Below are positions 8,061-16,722 of a stretch of 54,885 nt of DNA, piece after piece. Below the pieces are notes generated by a model. That model saw only the letters and a program-made list of their open reading frames with translations, ran no database searches and was not told where the DNA came from. Where the stretch lies: contig JAFQMP010000065.1 of NCBI GenBank assembly GCA_017396225.1, forward strand, positions 1 to 54,885, given 5' to 3'. The position numbers were made by a program, and so were the translations under genes. The stretch comes from Clostridia bacterium. Lineage in GTDB: Bacteria > Bacillota > Clostridia > Oscillospirales > CAG-272. Positions within the stretch are counted from its first letter, which is position 1, and every line of letters starts with the position of its first letter.

Positions 8061-9497
8061 TTATTTGTTCTCTTCGTCTAATGCGGAAATGGCGTCCTCA
8101 ATGCTCTTTTTGGAGAGCAGACCGTATCTTTCCACATCGACCTTGTTGCGTTCTCCGTGGGTGAGACAGCCTGCGCCGCCGATGCAGCCACCGGGGCAGG
8201 CCATACCTTCGATAAAGTTGGCGTCAAGCACGCCCTTGTTCTTTTTGAGCAGTGCTGTGCGGCAGGCCTCAATGCCGTCACAGGTGGCGGGCTTCAGCGT
8301 AAAATCGGTGATGCCCTGCTCCTTCAGTCCTTCAGCGACTGCATCGGAAAGGCCGCCGCAGCGCGCAAAGATGCGGCCAAAATAGGAGGCACTGTCAAGT
8401 GTGCCCTCAGGCAGCGTGGTAATATCGATATCCAGGCTGTCAAACAGTGCCTGTAATTCCTCAAAGGTAATGGCAACATCAACGAAATCGCGTACTGTTT
8501 CCCGCTTAATTTCCGCTTTCTTGGCGGTGCAGGGGCCGATAAAGATGATATGACAGCCAGGGTTCTGCTCTTTGAGATAGGCAGAGATTGCCGCCATGGG
8601 GGAGAGGTTCTGCGACACATAAGGTAAAAGCTGCGGGAACGCCTTGCCGACGTAGGAAACGAAGGACGGGCAGCAGGAGCTGATGAGGAAGCCCTTTTCG
8701 GCAAGCTCGGCGCTCTCTGCCTTGGCAACCATATCGGCACCGAGGGCTGCTTCAACAATGCTGTCAAAGCCCATTTCCTTGAGGCCTGTAAAGACCTGAC
8801 CGAGCTTTGCGTATTTGAATTGGCTGGCAATCGAGGGGGCGACCACGGCGATGACACGGTCGGTCGAGGAGCCTTCTCTGTGTGCCTTCAGAATTTTGAT
8901 GGCGTCAAGAATGTAGGATTTGTCCTGAATGGCGCCAAACGGGCACTGATAGACGCAAGCACCGCAGGAGATGCACTTGTTATTGTCAATTTCTGCCGTG
9001 CCGTCCTCAGCGGTTTTGATCGCACCGATTTTGCAGGCGTTCTGGCAGGGGCGCTTGCGGTTTGCAATGGCGGAATAGGGGCAGACCTTGGCGCAGGCGC
9101 CGCAGTTGACGCATTTGGATTTATCAATGTGTGCGGTGTGGTGCTCATCAAAGGTGATTGCACCGAATTTGCAGGCGTCCTTGCAGCGGTGTGCAAGGCA
9201 ACCGCGGCAGGATTCGGTAACGGTGTAGCCGCCGCCGGGACATTCCTCACAGGCAATGCGAATCACCTCAATGACGTTGGGGTTGTCGGGGTGACCGCCC
9301 ATTGCCATTTTGACCTGTCTGCCGATGACGGCGCGCTCCTTGTAAACGCAGCAGCGCATCGTGGGCTCCTTGCCCGGGATAATGCGCGTGGGAATATCAA
9401 TGACGTTTTCGGTGAGCGTTCCCGCAAATGCCTCGCGGGCAACCTCGCGTAAAACGCGATATTTCAAATCCTGTACTCGGGTATCGAATTTGCGCAT
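8061..9497 (-). CDS. Monomeric [FeFe] hydrogenase, group B-like
   Basis: Iron-sulfur protein of 478 residues. The N-terminal part has a cysteine-rich region (CEECPGGG, CRGCLAHRC) and two 4Fe-4S ferredoxin motifs (CVNCGACAKVCP and CISCGACVYQCP). The C-terminal half carries the three H-cluster signatures SSCCPSF, GPCTAKKAE and EGMACPGGCIGGAG, so all active-site Cys ligands are present; the usual Met of MPC is Gly. Length and N-terminal layout match group B enzymes, which probably oxidise or evolve H2 with ferredoxin. Start ATG 9497 follows GGAGG; longer upstream in-frame sequence lies across the promoter and is not coding. Maturases HydEFG are not in this window. Confidence 0.9.
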   Translation of the reverse strand: MRKFDTRVQDLKYRVLREVAREAFAGTLTENVIDIPTRIIPGKEPTMRCCVYKERAVIGRQVKMAMGGHPDNPNVIEVIRIACEECPGGGYTVTESCRGCLAHRCKDACKFGAITFDEHHTAHIDKSKCVNCGACAKVCPYSAIANRKRPCQNACKIGAIKTAEDGTAEIDNNKCISCGACVYQCPFGAIQDKSYILDAIKILKAHREGSSTDRVIAVVAPSIASQFKYAKLGQVFTGLKEMGFDSIVEAALGADMVAKAESAELAEKGFLISSCCPSFVSYVGKAFPQLLPYVSQNLSPMAAISAYLKEQNPGCHIIFIGPCTAKKAEIKRETVRDFVDVAITFEELQALFDSLDIDITTLPEGTLDSASYFGRIFARCGGLSDAVAEGLKEQGITDFTLKPATCDGIEACRTALLKKNKGVLDANFIEGMACPGGCIGGAGCLTHGERNKVDVERYGLLSKKSIEDAISALDEENK

Positions 9498-9512
9498 ATG
9501 TATCCTCCGCTT

Positions 9513-9527
9513 CGCGCATATTGCGCG
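9513..9527. promoter_or_regulatory. Interrupted palindrome in the hydrogenase leader
   Basis: CGCGCA-TAT-TGCGCG, a perfect 6-3-6 inverted repeat located between the promoter and the ribosome site of the hydrogenase gene. It may be an operator or a small leader hairpin next to the Shine-Dalgarno sequence. It does not match the Rex consensus I know. Confidence 0.4.
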
Positions 9528-9548
9528 CACAAACAAATTATTAACTGA

Positions 9549-9577
9549 ATTATAACATAAAGAAATTGTTTTTTCAA
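9549..9577 (-). promoter_or_regulatory. SigA-type promoter of the hydrogenase operon
   Basis: Minus strand TTGAAA (9572-9577) and TATAAT (9549-9554) with a 17-base spacer, 52 bases upstream of the ATG. Confidence 0.8.
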
Positions 9578-9658
9578 GCGGCAAGCTGTATTTTGCTGAT
9601 AAGAAAAAGCGGAAAATAAGGCACACTATGCCGTTTTTTCCGACTTTCTTGATATTTC

Positions 9659-9687
9659 TTGACAATCGGGGGAGAAAGGAGTATAAT
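9659..9687 (+). promoter_or_regulatory. SigA promoter of the ClC gene
   Basis: TTGACA 9659-9664 and TATAAT 9682-9687, 17-base spacer. Divergent from the hydrogenase promoter. Confidence 0.85.
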
Positions 9688-9740
9688 AGTTAGACGTTAA
9701 AACAACTCTGAAAACTGCCTTATGGCAGGGGGAGGGGACT

Positions 9741-11360
9741 TTGAAGAAAGAGCAAATTAAGGAGAGGGCGCAAAATGTTGTATTGCCCTGTATCATATTT
9801 GCAGCTGTGACGGGAATGGTGACGGGTGCTATCGTCTTTGCCTTCCGCGTCATATCCGAGGGTGTGATTGAAATCTCGCACCATCTGTACGGTCTTGCGC
9901 ATGAAAAGCCGTATTTTATTCCTGTGCTGGTTGCAGGAGCCGTGCTTGTGGCATGGCTCGTGTCGCTTTGCCTCACCTATTCGCCGCACTCGCGCGGCGG
10001 CGGCATTCCCACAGCAGTGGCCCTGATGCGCGGATTGATTACCTTCCATTGGCTGCGCAACATCATTTTTGTCTTTACGTCAGCGTTGCTTTCTTATCTT
10101 TGCGGCATTCCGCTTGGCAACGATGAGGGGCCTGCGGTGCAGATGGGCACGGCAATCGGTAGCGGCACAACACATATTTTCGGCAAAAAGCACATGGCAT
10201 GGGAGCGCTACCTGATGACGGGCGGTGCAACGGCAGGCTTTGCAACGGCAACCTGCGCACCTGTGACCGCGGTGCTCTTTGGTCTGGAGGAGGGACACCG
10301 TCGCTTCTCGCCGTTGCTGATTATGACCTGCGTGAGCAGTGTGCTTGCGGGCATGGGCACGCTTGAGCTTTTCTGTCATCTGTTTGACAAGAGCAGCGCA
10401 CTCTTTCATTTTACGCTGACGGCACATCTGCCGCTTGCGAAAATCTGGATTGTGATTCCGATTGCATTGGCTTGCGGTGTCTTTGCTTATTTCTTCGGCG
10501 AGTTAACGCACTTCCTGCGCGGACTTTTGCATAAGCATCTGAAAAATCTGCACCCCTTCTTCAAGGTGGCACCTGTGTTTGCGGTCATTGCCATTGTTGG
10601 CTGTGTATATTATGAGGCAATCGGCACGGGTCACCACCTGATTGAGGAGCTTTTGAACCACCGTATGGCGTGGTATTCCGCACTGATTTTATTGGCAATT
10701 CGCTCGCTGCTCGTTATTCTTTCCAATGACGTGGGTGCAACGGGCGGCTTGTTTACGCCGATTCTTTCCTTTGGCGCGCTGATCGGCTCGGCGCTCGCCG
10801 AGGCTGTGATTGCCCTGGGCTTTCTTGATGAATCTTATCTCACGCTGCTGGTTGTGGTGGGTATGATTTCCTTCTTTGCAGCTGCTGTCCGCACGCCCCT
10901 CACTGCAATGGCCTTTGCGGTTGAGGCACTTGCGGGCTTTGGCAATTTGCTGCCTATTCTGCTCGCCGTGCTGATTGCATACGCCATTGTCGAGGTGGTT
11001 GAGGCGAATTCTATTAACGAGATTGCGATGGAAAGAGAAATTCACCACGAGCGTCACGGTCAGACACGCCATGTTGTCGACGTAACGGTCGAGGCGATGG
11101 CAGGCTCCTTTGCAATCGGAAAGCCGCCGCGCGACATTCTCTGGCCGTCCTCCTGCACGGTGTTGTCGGTTCGTCAGGATAATGATAAGCATTTTTACAC
11201 GGGTGGCCCGATTGAGGAGGGCGATGTTCTGCGCCTGAACTTTACAACCTATGACCCTGAGCGCACGGCACGTGAGCTTTGTGCGATTTTGGGAGAACAG
11301 GAGATTTATGATGAGGACGTGATTCATCATGAGATTCACGAGGCGCCTCAAATTGACTGA
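9741..11360 (+). CDS. ClC family H+/Cl- antiporter with TrkA-C domain
   Basis: Integral membrane protein of 539 residues, about ten to twelve helices over residues 10-420. ClC signatures are GGGIP near 87 (selectivity filter, usually GSGIP), N-DEGPAVQ near 128 (gating glutamate) and GLEEGHRRFSP near 180, where the internal proton glutamate is kept, so it is likely an exchanger rather than a channel. The last 110 residues after the membrane core resemble a TrkA-C regulatory domain (GPIEEGDVLRL). The start is TTG 9741 directly behind GGAGGGG; no suitable ATG is nearby. Single-gene unit with its own promoter and terminator. Confidence 0.9.
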   Translation: MKKEQIKERAQNVVLPCIIFAAVTGMVTGAIVFAFRVISEGVIEISHHLYGLAHEKPYFIPVLVAGAVLVAWLVSLCLTYSPHSRGGGIPTAVALMRGLITFHWLRNIIFVFTSALLSYLCGIPLGNDEGPAVQMGTAIGSGTTHIFGKKHMAWERYLMTGGATAGFATATCAPVTAVLFGLEEGHRRFSPLLIMTCVSSVLAGMGTLELFCHLFDKSSALFHFTLTAHLPLAKIWIVIPIALACGVFAYFFGELTHFLRGLLHKHLKNLHPFFKVAPVFAVIAIVGCVYYEAIGTGHHLIEELLNHRMAWYSALILLAIRSLLVILSNDVGATGGLFTPILSFGALIGSALAEAVIALGFLDESYLTLLVVVGMISFFAAAVRTPLTAMAFAVEALAGFGNLLPILLAVLIAYAIVEVVEANSINEIAMEREIHHERHGQTRHVVDVTVEAMAGSFAIGKPPRDILWPSSCTVLSVRQDNDKHFYTGGPIEEGDVLRLNFTTYDPERTARELCAILGEQEIYDEDVIHHEIHEAPQID

Positions 11361-11368
11361 TATTTGAC

Positions 11369-11398
11369 AAAAAAGCACCCCGTTTTGGGTGCTTTTTT
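11369..11398 (+). terminator. Terminator after the ClC gene
   Basis: AAAAAAGCACCC and GGGTGCTTTTTT around a six-base loop; T-rich end. Confidence 0.9.
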
Positions 11399-11447
11399 GT
11401 CTTTCTGCCGCATAGAATAGAGCAGTATGTGCAGAGGGGGCGGCAGT

Positions 11448-14084
11448 ATGATTGACAAGGATAAGGGGCGGCGCGGGCTTTCGCCCGCAGAGGTCTCTGC
11501 TTCGCGGGCGAGATACGGCAGCAATGTCATCAGCAAGAAAAGAAGGGCGGGCTTTTGGCGTCATTTCTTTGCAAATCTGGGTGACCCTGTCATCAAGGTG
11601 CTTCTGCTTGCCTTAGGGGTCAACCTGATATTTTTATTCCGCAGTCATAATTGGTTTGAAACAGCGGGTATCGCTGTTTCGGTGCTGCTGGCGACCATGA
11701 TTTCAACTGTTTCCGAATACGGGAGCGAGGCGGCGTTTGCCAGATTGTCTGAGCTGTGCAGTGCCGCGCATTGTCGCGTGCGGCGTGGACAATTAACCGA
11801 GATAGACGTCAGTGATGTGGTGGTTGGTGACATTGTGCTGCTGGCGGCGGGGGAGCGTATTCCTGCTGACGGCGTGGTTTTGACAGGTAGTGTAACCGTT
11901 GACCAGGCGCCCTTGACAGGAGAGAGCAGAGAAGTAAAAAAAGAGCCCGCGGGTGGGGCTTTTTCTGCTGATCCGACGCATACGGGGGCGGTTTTTGCGG
12001 GTACAACCGTACAGACGGGCAGCGCTGAGATAGAGGTGTGCGCGGTGGGGGACCGTACGCTGCTTGGCAGCATTTCGAGTGAGCTGCAGGGGGCGGGGAG
12101 AGAGAGCCCCCTGAAACGCCGCCTTGCCGAGCTTGCCGCGCAAATCAGTCGCATCGGGTATGTGGCGGCGGTTATTTGCGCGCTTGCATTTTTGTTCCAC
12201 GCACTTGTGATAGATGCAAATTTCTCCCGCGTTGAGATGCTGTCGCGTGTGCGCGACCTGCCATTTCTGTTTGAAACGCTTTTGCATGCATTGATGCTGG
12301 GGTTGACAGTTGTGGTTGTGGCAGTGCCTGAGGGGCTGCCAATGATGATTGCCGTTGTTCTTTCCTCAAATATCAGGCGCATGACGCGCGACAATGTTCT
12401 GGTGCGGCGCCCTGCGGGGATAGAGGCGGCCGGCTCCATGAATATTCTCTTTACCGACAAAACAGGCACCCTGACGACAGGGCGCCTCAGTGTATGCCGT
12501 ATCCTGACAGTGAGCGAGGATTTTGCCGATGTATCTGCATTAAAACGGGGGACGGGGGAACTTTTTTCTGTATTTTCTATGGCGGTTCATGCCGCTGCGG
12601 GGGCGACACGCGGTATGCGTGACGGCGCGCCCGCCGCCATTGGCGGCAACGGTACCGACCGCGCACTGCTGCAGGCTTTTCTGCATGAGAACGCGCCCGA
12701 CTTTTCTGTTGCGGCGCGTGTGGCATTTGACAGTGACCGCAAATATGGGGCAGCAAGGCTTTCTGACGGGCGCGCCTTTTTTATCGGTGCGCCTGAACGC
12801 TTGATGCCTTATGTCAGCACTGCGTATGGTGCGAAGGGTACGGTGCCCTTTTCAAAGCCGAGCTTTCTTTCCCGTATAGCCGCCCGCACACGGGCGGGGG
12901 AGCGCGTGGTGCTGGTTTGTATGGGAGATACAATGCCCGCTGACCGCCCCGGAGAGGCGCTGACGCTTCTCGCGGCAGTGGCATTTTCAGACCCGCTGCG
13001 ACCCGAGGCGCGCGCAACGGTGGAAAGACTGCGCGGCGCAGGCGTGCAGGTGGTGATGATGACGGGCGACAGCAAGGAAACTGCGGCACGTATTGCCGCT
13101 TCCTGTGGCATTTTGCGGGCGGGCGGCGTTTGTTTGGAGGCTGCCGAGCTGGCGCAGATGAGTGACAGTGAAGTGACCGAAATTCTGCCCCGTTTGGCGG
13201 TATTATCCCGTGCGTTGCCTGCGGATAAGAGCCGCCTTGTCAGGCTTTGTGCGGCGGTGGGATTGGTGGTTGGCATGACGGGTGACGGCATCAACGATGC
13301 TCCTGCTCTGAAGGAGGCTGATGTCGGATTTGCCATGGGCTCCGGTACGCAGGTTGCCAAGGAGGCGGGCGATGTTGTGATTTTAGATGACAATCTCGCC
13401 TCAATTGCACGGGCAGTCTTGTATGGGCGTACCATTTTTAAGAGTATCCGTAAATTCATCACGCTGCAGCTGGTGATGAACTTCTGCGCAGTCGGGATTT
13501 CTATCATCGGTCCCTTTATCGGCTTTGATGCACCTGTGACGGTTGTGCAGATGCTTTGGATTAATATTATTATGGACACCCTTGGCGGTCTGGCCTTTGC
13601 GGGAGAGGCGCCAATGCCGCATTATATGAAGGAGCCGCCCAAAAAGCGCAGTGAGCCAATCCTCACACGCGGGATTGCCGCGCGGATTGCCTCGCTTTCA
13701 ATCTATACGGTTGTGTTGTCTGTTTTCTTCCTGAAATTTACACCCGTGGTTAGCCTTTTCCGCCCCGCGGAGAATAATATTTATCTGTTGACAGCCTTTT
13801 TTGCGCTCTTTATCTTTGCGGGCGTTTTCAATTGCTTTAACGCGCGCTCTGACCGTGTGGCAATTTTTGCGGGGCTTTCCCGCAACCCTGCCTTTATACT
13901 GATTATGCTGGGCGTGGCAACGGTGCAGATTGCATTTGTCTATCTGGGTGGTGTGCTGCTGCGCACCGTGCCGCTTTTCCCAAGAGAGCTTGCGGTGGCG
14001 CTCTGCTTGGCACTGACGGTGATTCCCTTTGGCTGGATAGACCTTGTGCGGCGTCGCCTGTCGGGTAAGCGTGACCTGTATTAA
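11448..14084 (+). CDS. Cation-translocating P-type ATPase (Ca2+ type)
   Basis: P2-type ATPase of 878 residues. Actuator motif LTGES near 160, membrane motif PEGLP near 294 (typical of Ca2+ pumps), phosphorylation site DKTGTLT near 337, and hinge TGDGINDAPALKEAD near 610, followed by the C-terminal membrane helices. The N-terminal cation-ATPase domain begins with GLSPAEVSASRARYG. Likely exports Ca2+ (PMCA/LMCA-like), substrate by family inference. I chose ATG 11448, seven bases after GAGGGGG, over ATG 11427, which lies ahead of that site. Convergent with rbr, separated by a terminator. Confidence 0.93.
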   Translation: MIDKDKGRRGLSPAEVSASRARYGSNVISKKRRAGFWRHFFANLGDPVIKVLLLALGVNLIFLFRSHNWFETAGIAVSVLLATMISTVSEYGSEAAFARLSELCSAAHCRVRRGQLTEIDVSDVVVGDIVLLAAGERIPADGVVLTGSVTVDQAPLTGESREVKKEPAGGAFSADPTHTGAVFAGTTVQTGSAEIEVCAVGDRTLLGSISSELQGAGRESPLKRRLAELAAQISRIGYVAAVICALAFLFHALVIDANFSRVEMLSRVRDLPFLFETLLHALMLGLTVVVVAVPEGLPMMIAVVLSSNIRRMTRDNVLVRRPAGIEAAGSMNILFTDKTGTLTTGRLSVCRILTVSEDFADVSALKRGTGELFSVFSMAVHAAAGATRGMRDGAPAAIGGNGTDRALLQAFLHENAPDFSVAARVAFDSDRKYGAARLSDGRAFFIGAPERLMPYVSTAYGAKGTVPFSKPSFLSRIAARTRAGERVVLVCMGDTMPADRPGEALTLLAAVAFSDPLRPEARATVERLRGAGVQVVMMTGDSKETAARIAASCGILRAGGVCLEAAELAQMSDSEVTEILPRLAVLSRALPADKSRLVRLCAAVGLVVGMTGDGINDAPALKEADVGFAMGSGTQVAKEAGDVVILDDNLASIARAVLYGRTIFKSIRKFITLQLVMNFCAVGISIIGPFIGFDAPVTVVQMLWINIIMDTLGGLAFAGEAPMPHYMKEPPKKRSEPILTRGIAARIASLSIYTVVLSVFFLKFTPVVSLFRPAENNIYLLTAFFALFIFAGVFNCFNARSDRVAIFAGLSRNPAFILIMLGVATVQIAFVYLGGVLLRTVPLFPRELAVALCLALTVIPFGWIDLVRRRLSGKRDLY

Positions 14085-14087
14085 TGT

Positions 14088-14120
14088 AAAAAAGAGGGCG
14101 CCTCGCGCCCTCTTTGTTTT
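14088..14120. terminator. Terminator between the P-type ATPase and rbr
   Basis: AAAGAGGGCG (14091-14100) pairs with CGCCCTCTTT (14106-14115), flanked by A-rich and T-rich sequence, so it can act for both convergent genes. Confidence 0.85.
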
Positions 14121-14126
14121 GATTGA

Positions 14127-14663
14127 TTAGTAGTTTTCTGCGTGAACCTCGAAGAAGCTCTGGGGGTGTGCGCAAACAGGGCAGACCTCAGGGGCCTTCT
14201 TGCCCATAACAAGGTGACCGCAGTTGCGGCATTCCCACATCGTTTCCTCGCTCTTTGCAAAGACCGCCTGCATCTCTACGTTGCGGAGCAGCGCACGGTA
14301 GCGCTCCTCGTGTGCCTTCTCAACGGCAGCAACAGCGCGGAATTTTGCAGCGATGTCATGGAAGCCCTCTTCCTCCGCCTCAGCAGCAAAGGTTGCGTAC
14401 ATATCAGTCCACTCGTAGTTCTCGCCCGCAGCAGCAGCGGCAAGATTTTCTGCTGTGCCGCCAAGTCCGCCAAGGAGCTTGAACCACATCTTTGCGTGCT
14501 CCTTCTCGTTTTCGGCAGTCTTCAGAAAGAGGGCGCTGATTTGCTCATAGCCTTCCTTTTTTGCAACACTTGCAAAATAGGTGTATTTGTTGCGTGCTTC
14601 ACTTTCGCCGGAAAATGCGGCCATCAGATTTTTTTCGGTTTTGGTTCCTCTCAGGTTGCTCAT
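14127..14663 (-). CDS. rbr: Rubrerythrin
   Basis: Peroxide-reducing protein of 178 residues. The N-terminal ferritin-like di-iron domain has E-x-x-AR-x-x-Y ([12 protein letters not shown]), E-x-x-H ([10 protein letters not shown]) and a second E-x-x-H ([10 protein letters not shown]). The C-terminal rubredoxin-like domain has CRNCGHLV and CPVCAHP, 12 residues apart. In anaerobes it takes electrons from NADH or rubredoxin to detoxify H2O2. It is 27 bases downstream of the PerR-type regulator with no promoter between, so the two form an operon controlled at 15068-15117. Confidence 0.97.
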   Translation of the reverse strand: MSNLRGTKTEKNLMAAFSGESEARNKYTYFASVAKKEGYEQISALFLKTAENEKEHAKMWFKLLGGLGGTAENLAAAAAGENYEWTDMYATFAAEAEEEGFHDIAAKFRAVAAVEKAHEERYRALLRNVEMQAVFAKSEETMWECRNCGHLVMGKKAPEVCPVCAHPQSFFEVHAENY

Positions 14664-14690
14664 CTTTCATTCTCCTTTTACATAAATAAT

Positions 14691-15056
14691 TTAGGCTTTG
14701 TCGTTGCAATCGGGGCAGACGGTGTGTAAAATCAGGTCATAGGATACAATAGGCAGGGTGGTGCTTTTCTGCAGCATCTCCGCAAAATCGCAGAGGTCCG
14801 CATCAATCAGCTTGCCGCAGACCGTACAGAGCGCATGCTCGTGCGGCGTCGGAGTTTTATCGTAAAAATCGGCTCCCGACATGGTTCTGATGTGGCGGAT
14901 ATGACCGCTTTCGGTCAATGCGTGCAGGTTGTTATAAACAGTGGCAAGCACCATTTTGGGGTAGTAATCCTTGACACGCTTGTAAATTTCATCAGCCTGT
15001 AAATGCCCTTCGGATTCCTGCAAAACCTGCAAAACGGCAGCGCGCTTTTGTACCAT
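14691..15056 (-). CDS. perR: Fur family regulator, PerR-like
   Basis: Metal-dependent repressor of 121 residues. N-terminal winged helix (residues 1-75, ATVYNNLHALTESG is the recognition region), then the metal-binding dimerisation domain with HEHALC and two CxxC pairs (CTVCGK and CPDCND) forming the structural zinc site. Its partner gene is rubrerythrin, a classical PerR target, so PerR is more likely than Fur or Zur. An 8-3-8 palindrome overlaps its own transcription start region, suggesting autorepression. It is shorter than Bacillus PerR (about 145 residues) because the N-terminus is trimmed. Confidence 0.85.
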   Translation of the reverse strand: MVQKRAAVLQVLQESEGHLQADEIYKRVKDYYPKMVLATVYNNLHALTESGHIRHIRTMSGADFYDKTPTPHEHALCTVCGKLIDADLCDFAEMLQKSTTLPIVSYDLILHTVCPDCNDKA

Positions 15057-15067
15057 AAAATCCCTCC

Positions 15068-15086
15068 TTTTAGAACTATTCTAAAA
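15068..15086. promoter_or_regulatory. Palindromic operator of the perR-rbr operon
   Basis: TTTTAGAA-CTA-TTCTAAAA, a perfect 8-3-8 inverted repeat just downstream of the -10 element. Size and A/T-rich arms resemble PerR/Fur boxes. Binding here would block the transcription start. Confidence 0.75.
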
Positions 15087-15088
15087 AG

Positions 15089-15117
15089 AGTATAGCAAAA
15101 TCCGCGTGCTTTGTCAA
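15089..15117 (-). promoter_or_regulatory. SigA promoter of perR-rbr
   Basis: Minus strand TTGACA (15112-15117) and TATACT (15089-15094), 17-base spacer. Confidence 0.88.
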
Positions 15118-15148
15118 TAGTATTTGCCAAAAAATTAGAAAAATTCAA

Positions 15149-15180
15149 AAAACAGGGAAGTAATGATGCCTCCCTGTTTT
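15149..15180 (-). terminator. Terminator of the efp operon
   Basis: AAAACAGGGA and TCCCTGTTTT with a 12-base loop; on the minus strand it ends in a run of six T, closing the gene at 15185-15595. Confidence 0.8.
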
Positions 15181-15184
15181 GATT

Positions 15185-15595
15185 TTATTCCTCGTCGCCC
15201 TTAAGCAGCTTTGCGCCGCAAGCGGGGCAGGTGAGCTCGGCGGGGTCGACGCTTTCATCAAAGCAGACCGTTTCGCCGCAAGCAGGGCACTCTACCTCGT
15301 AGGTGTCCTCGCAAAGCTCGCACTCGTCGGCGAAGTCGCAGCAATCGCACGCGCCGTCGCAATCGTCGTCCTCAAGCAGGATTTCCTCCACAAAGTGCAG
15401 GTCCTCGTCAAGCTCCTCACAGTAATCGTTCAGATCCTCAACGTCGCAGTCAAGCTCCTCAACCTTGGCGGCAAGAGCGTCAACCATGTCGATGAGAGCT
15501 GCAATCAGCTTGCCCTCCTTGCTTTCGCTGCCGAGAGCAAGACCCTCAGCCAGCCCCTTCAGGTAAGCGGCCTTTTCAGTCAGGTTCATCATCAT
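15185..15595 (-). CDS. Acidic cysteine-rich protein, CD1247-like N-terminus
   Basis: A 136-residue, strongly acidic protein. Residues 1-40 (KAAYLKGLAEGLAL and following) resemble the N-terminal domain of the clostridial CD1247 family, from memory. A Glu/Asp-rich coiled-coil-like stretch follows (about 40-75), then a cluster CDGACDCCDFADECELC and two CxxC pairs (CPACGE, CPACGA) typical of a zinc ribbon. The N-terminus is MMM; the SD AAAGGAG serves any of them. It lies 17 bases after efp and shares its operon. Function unknown; a metal-binding role is inferred from the cysteines. Confidence 0.75.
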   Translation of the reverse strand: MMMNLTEKAAYLKGLAEGLALGSESKEGKLIAALIDMVDALAAKVEELDCDVEDLNDYCEELDEDLHFVEEILLEDDDCDGACDCCDFADECELCEDTYEVECPACGETVCFDESVDPAELTCPACGAKLLKGDEE

Positions 15596-15612
15596 AATGC
15601 TCCTTTCGGGAA

Positions 15613-16173
15613 TTATGCGCGGGAGAGGTACTCGCCCGTGCGGGTGTCAATCTTCAGCACGTCACCCTCGTTGATGAAGAGGGGAACCTTAATCTCAGCG
15701 CCGGTCTCAAGGGTTGCGGGCTTGAGGGTGTTGGTGGCGGTGTTGCCTGCAAAGCCGGGGTCGGTCTTTGCAACCATCAGCTCAACAAATGTGGGGGGCT
15801 CTACGCCAAAGACGTTGCCCTTGTAGGAAATGATCTTGCAGAGCATCTCCTCCTTGACAAACTTAAAGCTCTCAGGCAGCTTGTCGCTGTTGAGGGGAAG
15901 CATGTCAAAGGTCTCCATGTCCATGAAGTAGTAAAGATCACCGTCACAGTAGGAGTACTGCATCTCCTTGCGCTCGATATAAGCGTTCTCAAACTTGTCA
16001 GTGGGGTTAAAGGTCTTCTCAATGACCGCACCGGTGATGACGTTCTTCAGCTTGGTGCGTACGAACGCTGCACCCTTGCCGGGCTTTACATGCTGGAACT
16101 CAACAACCTGCAGTACGTTACCCTGACCGTCGTCAAAGGTTACGCCATTCTTAAAATCGCCTGCTACTACCAT
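15613..16173 (-). CDS. efp: Translation elongation factor P
   Basis: EF-P of 186 residues, the usual length. It binds between the P and E sites and rescues ribosomes stalled on polyproline. The N-terminal KOW-like domain carries the conserved loop KPGKGAAF (Lys at the modified position near 32), followed by two OB domains; the C-terminal signature [28 protein letters not shown] segment is intact. No modification enzyme genes are nearby. First gene of a two-gene operon, divergent from remA. Confidence 0.96.
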   Translation of the reverse strand: MVVAGDFKNGVTFDDGQGNVLQVVEFQHVKPGKGAAFVRTKLKNVITGAVIEKTFNPTDKFENAYIERKEMQYSYCDGDLYYFMDMETFDMLPLNSDKLPESFKFVKEEMLCKIISYKGNVFGVEPPTFVELMVAKTDPGFAGNTATNTLKPATLETGAEIKVPLFINEGDVLKIDTRTGEYLSRA

Positions 16174-16243
16174 TTTATACCTCCGAAGTATGGTTTACTG
16201 TTTGATTTTTCCCGCATCACGCGAGAAATATATGGTCTCCTAT

Positions 16244-16272
16244 ATTTTACACGAAACGGGCGGTATTTGCAA
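16244..16272 (-). promoter_or_regulatory. Promoter of efp
   Basis: Minus strand TTGCAA (16267-16272) and TAAAAT (16244-16249), 17-base spacer, 70 bases upstream of efp. Confidence 0.65.
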
Positions 16273-16341
16273 GGGGTTTTTGGAATTTTTTCGTATAGCA
16301 CGGTAAAAAAGCAAAAAAAGAAAAGAATTTGAAACGAAAGA

Positions 16342-16370
16342 TTGACAAGGGCGCATTTTTGCATTATAAT
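16342..16370 (+). promoter_or_regulatory. SigA promoter of the remA-thiN operon
   Basis: TTGACA 16342-16347, 17-base spacer, TATAAT 16365-16370. No clear promoter or terminator follows until the end of thiN, so it may serve about 10 kb. Confidence 0.88.
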
Positions 16371-16449
16371 ATACACTGTATAAATAGCAGATAAGCGCAA
16401 TCGCGCGGAGCGCGTGCGAGTCTGCAAGGAACAAAAGGGAGAAAACAGT

Positions 16450-16722
16450 ATGAAATTCATCAACATCGGCTTTGGTAATATGGTAGCTGCCAACCGTATG
16501 GTTGCGCTGGTCAGTCCCGATTCTGCACCTGTTAAGCGTTTGATTCAGGACGCGAAGGACGAGGGGCGAACCATTGACGTGACCTGTGGTCGCCGCACCC
16601 GCGCTGTTATCATTACCGATAGCGAGCACGTGATTCTTTCTGCCATTCAGGCAGAGACAATTGCCAACCGTCTGGAGGACGGCGCGCTGACCGATGATGA
16701 TGGGGACGGTGAGGACGAATGA
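16450..16722 (+). CDS. remA: RemA/DUF370 regulator
   Basis: A 90-residue DNA-binding protein of the RemA (YlzA) family, an architectural regulator of matrix genes in Bacillus. The family core is clear: [16 protein letters not shown], a region [12 protein letters not shown], then [21 protein letters not shown]. Family proteins usually have IDATYGRRTRA; here it reads [11 protein letters not shown]. The acidic tail (DDDGDGEDE) is unusual in length. ATG 16450 follows AAGGGAG. It overlaps gmk by four bases, a conserved neighbour order in Firmicutes. Confidence 0.93.
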   Translation: MKFINIGFGNMVAANRMVALVSPDSAPVKRLIQDAKDEGRTIDVTCGRRTRAVIITDSEHVILSAIQAETIANRLEDGALTDDDGDGEDE

